From assembly GCF_029589055.1 (NCBI RefSeq), contig NZ_JARQZP010000007.1, positions 496,001-560,000 on the forward strand: DNA of 64,000 nucleotides, given 5' to 3'. Made by a program: the position numbers and the translations under genes. Below are positions 56,472-64,000 of the stretch, piece after piece. Source of the stretch: Vibrio hannami. Lineage in GTDB: Bacteria; Pseudomonadota; Gammaproteobacteria; Enterobacterales; Vibrionaceae. How positions within the stretch are numbered: the stretch's first letter is position 1; each line of letters starts with the position of its first letter. The notes under the pieces are model-generated. The model was not told the DNA's origin. It was given only the letters and a program-made list of their open reading frames with translations, and made no database searches.

Positions 56472-59279
56472 ATGTTCAAAGAGAACAAAGAAAAAATTAC
56501 AACTATTCTTAAGACGTCTGAAGATGAAAGCAGCTTAAACCTCAATGGATTCCAGAGGCTTAGAGAGTTTGGTTTTATCTTTGGCGTACTCATCTCACTG
56601 TTTCTCGCTATAGCACTCTACAGTTTCGACCCGGCAGATCCGTCCTGGTCACAGACATCCTGGGGTGGTGAAGTAAAGAATGCTGGTGGCACCTTTGGTG
56701 CATGGCTGGCCGATACCCTGTTTTTTACCTTTGGTATTCTCGCTTTTATTTTGCCTGCAGTGATTGCCATCATTGGCTATGGGTTGTTTCGAAACCGGAC
56801 AGAAAACGATCCTCTGGACTTGATGTTATGGGGAACGCGTCTGCTTGGTTTATCCATCATGGTTCTTACCAGCTGCGGTCTTGCGGACATTAACTTTGAT
56901 GATATCTGGTACTTTTCTTCAGGCGGTATCGTCGGAGATGTATTGACCAGCTTTACGCTTCCCACATTAAGTGTGCTTGGAACAACACTTGTACTTCTGT
57001 TTCTTTGGGGAGCGAGTCTAACACTACTTACAGGTATTTCGTGGTTGTCTATTGTAGAGTGGCTTGGAAGCATGGCAATTTCGTTTGTTACAGGCGTTCT
57101 GAACCGAGTGCGTGGCAATAAGACCGAAAAGCTTCAAGCTAATACGGACGCTGCGAGTTATACCGATGATGAGAGTGATTCAGAGTTTCATTTCGAGAAA
57201 AAAATCGTAGAGACGCCGGAAAAAAAACCAGAGCCAGCTTCTCGATACAATATTCACATTCCACCATCCGCAGCAGAAGCTGAGCCTCAACAGATGGACG
57301 AGCAGGTTGATGAAGTGCGAGGTGAAGAACTTATTGAAGAGATGGATCCAGGTATTAAGCTTCATTCTACAATAGAAGAACTGGAATCTGTTGCGACTCA
57401 CCATCACGATGCCAGCCATCATGAAACTGTTGAGCATCGGGTAATAGAACCAGTGACACAGGGCTCATCTGAACCGCTGATTGAATCTGAGCCGGAAGAG
57501 CTACAGCAACCAGCCTTTTCGATGGAAGCGCTTGATGAAATCTATCAGGAAGAACAACAGACAGGTGCTTCTGAGCCAGAGGTAACGAATCTTGATGCAA
57601 TAGTAGAAACTACGATGGCAGAAGAAGAGCTCCCCGAAGTCGAAGACATGGCTCAGGCAGAACAAGCCGCGCATTCAGACCCCGATGTAGAGGCGTTTCA
57701 GAATATTGTTCAGGAAGCCCAGAAGAACATGGCTGCTCAGGAGAATCCATTCCTGATGAAGAAGGAGGAGTCGTTGCCGGTGCCAACGTCTCCGATGCCG
57801 ACGCTTGAACTGCTGTATCATCCGGAAAAACGAGAAAATCATATCGACAGAGCCGCTCTTGAAGAGATAGCAAGGTTGGTTGAATCTAAGCTGGCTGACT
57901 ACAAAATTACTGCTCAGGTTGTCGGTATCTTCCCAGGGCCAGTAATTACCCGTTTTGAGCTGGATTTGGCACCAGGTGTCAAAGTAAGCCGAATCTCAAG
58001 CCTTTCAATGGATTTAGCGCGCTCGTTGTCTGCGATGGCGGTTCGTGTGGTTGAAGTTATTCCAGGCAAGCCATACGTTGGCCTGGAGCTACCAAATATG
58101 AGTCGCCAAACAGTATTCTTCTCTGACGTGGTAGGCAGCAAACAGTTCCAGGAAGCAACGTCGCCTACAACAGTAGTGATGGGACAGGATATCGCTGGTG
58201 AAGCCGTGATTGCTGACATCGCTAAGATGCCACACGTACTGGTTGCCGGTACAACAGGTTCCGGTAAGTCGGTTGGTGTTAACGTGATGATTCTGAGCAT
58301 GCTCTACAAAGCGAAACCAGAAGATCTGCGCTTTATCATGATCGACCCTAAGATGCTTGAACTATCCATCTATGAAGGCATACCGCACCTACTTGCTGAA
58401 GTGGTTACTGATATGAAGGATGCTTCCAACGCTCTGCGTTGGTGTGTCGGAGAGATGGAGCGTCGCTATAAGCTGATGTCAGCACTGGGTGTGCGGAATG
58501 TGAAGGGCTTTAACGACAAGCTGAAAATGGCGGCAGACGCAGGTCATCCAATTCACGATCCACTTTGGCAACCGGGCGATAGCATGGATCAGGAGCCGCC
58601 ACTACTTGAAAAACTTCCTTATATTGTCGTTGTAGTCGATGAATTTGCCGACCTGATGATGGTGGTTGGTAAAAAAGTAGAAGAGCTTATCGCCCGTTTG
58701 GCACAAAAGGCACGAGCTGCGGGTATTCACCTTATTCTTGCAACGCAGCGTCCGTCTGTGGATGTTATTACTGGCTTGATTAAGGCGAATATACCGACGC
58801 GTGTGGCATTCACTGTATCAACTAAAACCGATTCCCGAACCATTCTGGATCAGGGTGGTGCAGAGTCGCTACTCGGTATGGGTGATATGCTTTATCTTCC
58901 TCCTGGCTCAAGCCATACCATTCGTGTTCACGGTGCGTTTGCATCAGATGATGATGTTCATGCGGTGGTGAATGACTGGAAGGCGCGTGGTAAACCTCAG
59001 TATATCGATGAAATCACCAATGGCGAGCAGAGTCCGGAAATGTTACTTCCGGGTGAAACGATGGAGTCTGATGAGGATGTTGATCCATTGTTCGACCAGG
59101 TAGTAGAACATGTGGTAGAGACCCGCCGAGGTTCTGTCTCTGGTGTACAGAGACGATTTAAGATTGGCTATAACCGCGCGGCACGTATTGTTGAGCAACT
59201 TGAAGCTCAGGGTATTGTAAGTGCACCAGGGCATAATGGTAACCGTGAAGTGTTAGCGCCTGCACCGCTTAAGGATTAG
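56472..59279 (+). CDS. ftsK: FtsK, DNA translocase of the divisome
   Basis: Anchors at the septum and pumps chromosome ends to dif. About 935 aa from the ATG at 56472 (an ATG at 56427 would give 950 aa; neither has a strong ribosome site). Four membrane helices at about 25-190, an acidic Glu/Gln-rich linker to about 420, then the motor with Walker [20 protein letters not shown], Walker [37 protein letters not shown], and a C-terminal gamma winged helix ([20 protein letters not shown]) that reads KOPS and activates XerD. Confidence 0.95.
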   Translation: MFKENKEKITTILKTSEDESSLNLNGFQRLREFGFIFGVLISLFLAIALYSFDPADPSWSQTSWGGEVKNAGGTFGAWLADTLFFTFGILAFILPAVIAIIGYGLFRNRTENDPLDLMLWGTRLLGLSIMVLTSCGLADINFDDIWYFSSGGIVGDVLTSFTLPTLSVLGTTLVLLFLWGASLTLLTGISWLSIVEWLGSMAISFVTGVLNRVRGNKTEKLQANTDAASYTDDESDSEFHFEKKIVETPEKKPEPASRYNIHIPPSAAEAEPQQMDEQVDEVRGEELIEEMDPGIKLHSTIEELESVATHHHDASHHETVEHRVIEPVTQGSSEPLIESEPEELQQPAFSMEALDEIYQEEQQTGASEPEVTNLDAIVETTMAEEELPEVEDMAQAEQAAHSDPDVEAFQNIVQEAQKNMAAQENPFLMKKEESLPVPTSPMPTLELLYHPEKRENHIDRAALEEIARLVESKLADYKITAQVVGIFPGPVITRFELDLAPGVKVSRISSLSMDLARSLSAMAVRVVEVIPGKPYVGLELPNMSRQTVFFSDVVGSKQFQEATSPTTVVMGQDIAGEAVIADIAKMPHVLVAGTTGSGKSVGVNVMILSMLYKAKPEDLRFIMIDPKMLELSIYEGIPHLLAEVVTDMKDASNALRWCVGEMERRYKLMSALGVRNVKGFNDKLKMAADAGHPIHDPLWQPGDSMDQEPPLLEKLPYIVVVVDEFADLMMVVGKKVEELIARLAQKARAAGIHLILATQRPSVDVITGLIKANIPTRVAFTVSTKTDSRTILDQGGAESLLGMGDMLYLPPGSSHTIRVHGAFASDDDVHAVVNDWKARGKPQYIDEITNGEQSPEMLLPGETMESDEDVDPLFDQVVEHVVETRRGSVSGVQRRFKIGYNRAARIVEQLEAQGIVSAPGHNGNREVLAPAPLKD

Positions 59280-59282
59280 ATT

Positions 59283-59316
59283 GGGTTACGGGTTACGGGT
59301 TACGGGTACGGGTTAC
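59283..59316. repeat. GGGTTAC heptamer array downstream of ftsK
   Basis: Three exact GGGTTAC units (59283-59303), a shortened GGGTAC (59304-59309) and a fourth GGGTTAC (59310-59316), followed by AGG and directly by a family-1 palindromic pair. It is the reverse complement type of the array after sohB, without a terminator stem. Confidence 0.8.
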
Positions 59317-59321
59317 AGGTT

Positions 59322-59443
59322 TTCTCGTTCCCACGCTCCTGCGTGGTAATGCATACCTGAGTTCAAGCAGTCTGATAAATAATGTGTTGTGTAGTTTGTT
59401 TCTGCCAGGGCACGCATTCCCTCGGGGACAGTGGGAACGAGAA
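59322..59443. repeat. REPIN-like palindromic pair, family 1, upstream of lolA
   Basis: Left arm TTCTCGTTCCCACGCTCCTG / CGTGGTAATGCATACC (59322-59357); right arm CACGCATTCCCTCGGGGACA / GTGGGAACGAGAA (59411-59443), in inverse orientation. Each arm can fold on itself, and the two arms can also pair. Confidence 0.8.
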
Positions 59444-59510
59444 CTGTGTGCGGAACTTGAACTAAAGATACGGGTCTAGTAAAGAGTCCCTGTTGTTAAA
59501 GAGAATTTAA

Positions 59511-60110
59511 ATGAAAAAACTTTTATTTGTTTTGCTGGCAGTAAGCTTCACTGCATTTGCTACTCCACAGGAAGAGCTTAGCGAACGTTTGACGAAAACG
59601 GATGGGTTTAGTGCTAACTTTTCTCAAAAGGTAATCAGTCCGGAAAATGAACTGATTATGGAGGGTGAAGGTACCGTTGAAATAGCAAGACCGAGCCTGT
59701 TTAGGTGGACAACAGTCATGCCGGATGAAAATGTTCTGGTATCGGATGGTAAGACGCTTTGGTATTACAGTCCGTTTATTGAACAGGTAACCATATACTG
59801 GCAAGAGCAAGCAACAGCTCAGACGCCATTTGTATTGCTGACTCGCAACCGTGCTAGTGACTGGGATAACTACAATGTGACCCAGGAAGGCGATAAGTTT
59901 ACTCTAACGCCGACTGCAACTGATTCGACTCAAGGACAGTTTGTTGTTGAGATTGACGATGGTGGTGTTGTTAAAGGTTTTACGGTGATAGAGCAGGACG
60001 GTCAGCAGGGGCAGTTTGTGTTTGATGAATTCAGCTCAAAGGTTCCAGCAGCAGATAGATTTACGTTTATTGTTCCTCAGGGAGTTGAGGTTGACGATCA
60101 GCGTAATTAG
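59511..60110 (+). CDS. lolA: LolA, periplasmic lipoprotein carrier
   Basis: Shuttles lipoproteins from LolCDE to LolB. 199 aa with signal peptide residues 1-17 ([17 protein letters not shown]), then [40 protein letters not shown] and [14 protein letters not shown], typical of LolA. It is bordered by palindromic pairs on both sides. Confidence 0.95.
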   Translation: MKKLLFVLLAVSFTAFATPQEELSERLTKTDGFSANFSQKVISPENELIMEGEGTVEIARPSLFRWTTVMPDENVLVSDGKTLWYYSPFIEQVTIYWQEQATAQTPFVLLTRNRASDWDNYNVTQEGDKFTLTPTATDSTQGQFVVEIDDGGVVKGFTVIEQDGQQGQFVFDEFSSKVPAADRFTFIVPQGVEVDDQRN

Positions 60111-60122
60111 AGCTCCAATCCT

Positions 60123-60217
60123 CCCTCGTTCCCACGGTCTCCGTGGGAATGCAGATCTGACTAAAGACGATTGATTCAAGCACGATATGCATTCCAACGC
60201 TGAAGCATTGGAACGAG
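60123..60217. repeat. REPIN-like palindromic pair, family 1, downstream of lolA
   Basis: Left arm CTCGTTCCCACGGTCTCCGT / GGGAATGCA (60123-60151); right arm TATGCATTCCAACGCTGAAG / CATTGGAACGAGAA (60184-60217). A further degenerate arm (TTGTTCTCAGACCTTAATGG / GAATGCA) follows at about 60236-60262. Confidence 0.8.
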
Positions 60218-60277
60218 AAGTTTAAATAATCTAATCTTGTTCTCAGACCTTAATGGGAATGCAAATAGGGACAAATT

Positions 60278-61627
60278 TTGTCAAATTACACCTTAGACTT
60301 CGCTTCCGATGAAGATTTCCGTCCTCTAGCTGCTCGTATGCGACCGGAGACGGTAGAACAGTACATCGGGCAGCAGCATATCCTCGGAGAAGGCAAACCG
60401 CTTCGCAGAGCGTTAGAGGCGGGACAGATTCACTCGATGATTCTTTGGGGGCCTCCGGGTACGGGCAAAACGACGCTGGCGGAAGTGGCGGCGAACTATG
60501 CCAATGCCGAAGTTGAGCGAGTCTCTGCGGTTACATCTGGTGTGAAAGATATTCGTGCGGCAATCGAGAAAGCGCGAGAGAACAAGCTTGCTGGCCGACG
60601 TACTATCCTATTTGTGGATGAGGTGCATCGCTTTAACAAGAGCCAGCAGGATGCATTCTTACCCCATATCGAAGATGGCACGGTTACCTTTATCGGTGCG
60701 ACGACTGAAAACCCTTCTTTTGAACTCAATAACGCACTTTTGTCACGCGCCCGTGTTTACAAGCTTACCTCCCTGAACACACAGGATATTCTTCTAGTAA
60801 TAAACCAGGCGGTTTCCGAACAGGAAAGAGGGCTTGGAAATGTGAAGGCACATTTTGCAGATAACGTGCTAGACAGGTTAGCCGAGCTGGTCAATGGTGA
60901 CGCCAGGATGTCTCTGAACTACCTTGAGCTGCTTTATGATATGGCAGAAGAGGATGCTGACGGCGTTAAGCAGATAACCTTACCATTGCTGGCGGAAGTA
61001 GCTGGTGAGAAGGTATCGCGCTTTGATAACAAAGGGGATATTTGGTACGACCTGATCTCGGCGGTTCATAAGTCGATTCGTGGTTCAGATCCAGATGCTG
61101 CCCTGTATTGGTCTGCCCGAATGATTACTGCAGGCTGCGATCCGCTTTATATCGCCCGTCGTTTACTGGCTATCGCATCTGAGGATGTAGGTAATGCTGA
61201 CCCGAGAGCGATGCAGGTGGCTTTGTCTGCATGGGATTGTTTTACCAGAGTTGGCCCAGCTGAAGGGGTGAGGGCGATTGCCCAGGCTGTGGTATATTTA
61301 GCTTGTGCTCCAAAGAGCAATGCAGTCTATACAGCCTGGAAGCAGGCTTTGACGGATGCTCGCGAGCAACCTGAGTATGAAGTTCCTCATCATTTGAGAA
61401 ATGCGCCTACGAGTCTGATGCAAGATATGGGCTACGGAGCGGAGTATCGATATGCGCATGATGAACCTGGTGCTTACGCTGCTGGAGAAAACTATTTTCC
61501 ACCTGAAATGGCACAAACCCGTTACTATTTTCCAACAAATCGGGGTTTGGAGACGAAAATTAACGAAAAGTTAGATTATCTTGCCTCATTGGATGCAAAA
61601 AGCCTGCAAAAGCGCTATGAAAAGTAG
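60278..61627 (+). CDS. rarA: RarA (MgsA), replication-associated AAA+ ATPase
   Basis: Clamp-loader-like ATPase acting at stalled forks. 449 aa from a TTG at 60278 behind AGGGA. N-terminal [20 protein letters not shown], Walker [17 protein letters not shown] (about 53-68), Walker [21 protein letters not shown], sensor [20 protein letters not shown] and C-terminal tetramerisation region. Order lolA-rarA-serS is conserved in gammaproteobacteria. Confidence 0.95.
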   Translation: MSNYTLDFASDEDFRPLAARMRPETVEQYIGQQHILGEGKPLRRALEAGQIHSMILWGPPGTGKTTLAEVAANYANAEVERVSAVTSGVKDIRAAIEKARENKLAGRRTILFVDEVHRFNKSQQDAFLPHIEDGTVTFIGATTENPSFELNNALLSRARVYKLTSLNTQDILLVINQAVSEQERGLGNVKAHFADNVLDRLAELVNGDARMSLNYLELLYDMAEEDADGVKQITLPLLAEVAGEKVSRFDNKGDIWYDLISAVHKSIRGSDPDAALYWSARMITAGCDPLYIARRLLAIASEDVGNADPRAMQVALSAWDCFTRVGPAEGVRAIAQAVVYLACAPKSNAVYTAWKQALTDAREQPEYEVPHHLRNAPTSLMQDMGYGAEYRYAHDEPGAYAAGENYFPPEMAQTRYYFPTNRGLETKINEKLDYLASLDAKSLQKRYEK

Positions 61628-61684
61628 TGCTTTTTGTTTATCTTTACCCAGTTATTTTAATTTCAGTCATAAGTCACTAATCTC

Positions 61685-61773
61685 GTCATTCCTGCGAAGG
61701 CAGGAAGCTTATTAATTTTATCGAATGTCTGAGATAGATCCCGGACAATTGCTTAGGCAATTTCCGGGATGAC
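61685..61773. repeat. REPIN-like palindromic pair, family 2, copy 2
   Basis: Left arm GTCA-TTCCTGC-GAAG-GCAGGAA-GCT (61685-61708); right arm AGATCCCGG then CCGGGATGAC (61736-61773) with an inner AATTGC/GCAATT stem. It shares the GAAG loop and GTCAT edge with copy 1 after lapB. Confidence 0.75.
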
Positions 61774-61848
61774 GGATCATGTAAAAGAGATATCGAATCA
61801 TACAAACGATTAGTGTTACTTTGACTTCAAATGTATTTACTCAACTAA

Positions 61849-63174
<1,326 letters not shown>

Positions 63175-63197
63175 TTTGACCGACTGAATGAACTCTT

Positions 63198-63232
63198 CAG
63201 GGCCTGGCTAGATTAGTCGGGCCTTATTTATT
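63198..63232 (+). terminator. Terminator-like hairpin after serS
   Basis: CAGGGCCTGGCTA and TAGTCGGGCCTT form an imperfect stem followed by ATTTATTTTT. It lies between serS and the arsenate-type fusion gene. Confidence 0.6.
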
Positions 63233-63245
63233 TTTAGTGGAATAA

Positions 63246-64000
63246 ATGGTGAGAAAGATTCTATTTTTATGTACAGGTAACTCCGCTCGTTCTCAGTTAG
63301 CTGAAGGTTTGTTTAACCGTATGGCGAAGGGTAACTTTACTGCAGCGAGTGCTGGAACACGTCCCGATGAAGTTGACCCAAGAGTTGTTGAGGTACTTAC
63401 TGAGCATGGTATTGATGCCAGCGCTCTGAGAAGTAAATCGACTCAAGAGTTTGAAGGCCAGACATTTGATTTTGTGATAACGCTATGTGAGCGTGCTAAA
63501 GATGAATGTGGTGTATTTGATGAACAAGGCGATCAGATTCACTGGGACTTTGCAGATCCTAGGGATGCTACAGGCAAAGAGGCGTTCGAAGAGGTTTATA
63601 GAGGGCTAGAAGAGAGAATTTCTCTGTTTCTGTTACTAAATGGTCATCAAGTTGAAGGCGTGTTTGCACCAACTGCTTTTTTTAAAGTAATGAGTGACCC
63701 GCTTCGTCTAAAAATCATTATGTTGCTCGAAGATGAAACAGTGCTGAGTGTATCGGACCTTACCGAGGCACTGGGAGAGAGCCAGCCGAAGGTGTCACGT
63801 CATCTGGCGTTGCTGAGGGATAGTGGCTTCTTACAGGATGAGCGAGATGGCCTGTGGATTTTCTACCGTTTATCTGATCATCTTCCGCTATGGATTAAGC
63901 ATACGCTTCAAACGGTTCGAAATGGTAATCCTGGGATTATTAACCACGAGAAGCATCAGCTTAAACTAGCTGAGCGGAAGAGGCGTTATAAAGGGAAATA
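63246..64000 (+). CDS. Arsenate reductase (LMW-phosphatase type) fused to ArsR-type regulator; stop codon cut by window edge
   Basis: From the ATG at 63246 the frame is open for 251 codons and ends TA at the window edge, so the protein is probably complete. Residues about 1-135 are a low-molecular-weight phosphatase/arsenate reductase domain: P-loop LFLCTGNSARSQLAEGLFNR, two further Cys in TLCERAKDECGVF spaced as the resolving pair of thioredoxin-coupled ArsC, and HWDFADPRDATG. Residues about 142-225 are an ArsR winged helix (FFKVMSDPLRLKIIMLLEDE, SQPKVSRHLALLRDSGFLQD). The usual ELCVCD metal site is replaced by LSVSDL. Start alternative GTG at 63249. Confidence 0.85.
   Translation, partial: MVRKILFLCTGNSARSQLAEGLFNRMAKGNFTAASAGTRPDEVDPRVVEVLTEHGIDASALRSKSTQEFEGQTFDFVITLCERAKDECGVFDEQGDQIHWDFADPRDATGKEAFEEVYRGLEERISLFLLLNGHQVEGVFAPTAFFKVMSDPLRLKIIMLLEDETVLSVSDLTEALGESQPKVSRHLALLRDSGFLQDERDGLWIFYRLSDHLPLWIKHTLQTVRNGNPGIINHEKHQLKLAERKRRYKGK

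Noticed and set aside
59283-59316. Telomere-like GGGTTAC repeats as a replicon end
   Set aside because: Only four units, inside the conserved ftsK-lolA interval with normal genes on both sides.

Overview
The window looks like a chromosomal segment of a Vibrio-type gammaproteobacterium (family Vibrionaceae). The evidence is gene order and protein sequence: a TonB1/ExbB/ExbD-HutBC-HutWXZ heme module, the yceD-rpmF-plsX-fabHDG-acpP-fabF-pabC-mltG-tmk-holB-tatD run, MetP with its 33-residue partner MetS, PykA, Mlc, CheV, cmk-rpsA-ihfB-lapA-lapB-pyrF, cysB, ald/lrp, ftsK-lolA-rarA-serS. Almost everything is core or housekeeping. I see no prophage, insertion sequence, CRISPR array, tRNA or rRNA.

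Layout. 1-10.2 kb is an iron/heme acquisition island. tonB-exbB-exbD-hutB-hutC runs left on the minus strand. hutW-hutX-hutZ, a TonB-dependent heme/hemoglobin-type receptor and an ABC exporter run right on the plus strand. The two arms share an intergenic region holding a Fur-box-like palindrome. 10.4-15.5 kb carries RNase E, RluC and a Maf-type pyrophosphatase. 15.6-26.5 kb is the ribosomal protein L32 / fatty-acid / cell-wall / DNA-replication operon series. 26.7-37 kb holds glucose uptake (ptsG), an amino-acid importer (metP/metS), two small outer-membrane-barrel genes, a patatin phospholipase preceded by a 29-residue membrane peptide, pykA, mlc and cheV. 37-42.4 kb is an SOS-type translesion cassette, imuA-imuB-dnaE2, behind an excellent LexA box. 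42.6-56.3 kb has yciK, sohB, cmk, rpsA, ihfB, lapAB, pyrF, miaE, an unknown membrane/coiled-coil gene, cysB, a methyltransferase, ald and lrp. 56.4-64 kb has ftsK, lolA, rarA, serS and an arsenate-reductase/ArsR fusion cut only in its stop codon by the window edge.

Points of interest. (1) Four genes expected to be intact carry single-base indels: exbB and imuB (both in an A7 run in the identical context GAA AAA AAC, a classical -1 slippery heptamer), rluC (T4 run) and rpmF (one extra base). Sequencing error is the simplest reading, but the two matching slippery sites deserve a check. (2) The intergenic regions are rich in small repeats. There is a family combining a GGTTACAG motif, a hairpin, a terminator and a heptamer tandem array. 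There are two REPIN-like families made of inverted pairs of hairpins, one copy on each side of lolA. A 94-bp inverted-repeat element sits inside the imuB-dnaE2 junction. (3) Other candidates are a leader ORF with a perfect ribosome-binding site overlapping the rpsA start, a hexanucleotide repeat coding for Asp-Pro in the heme receptor, a 29-residue membrane peptide ahead of the patatin gene, and the ArsC-ArsR fusion that lacks the usual metal-binding cysteines in its DNA-binding half. No wholly new multigene system was evident.
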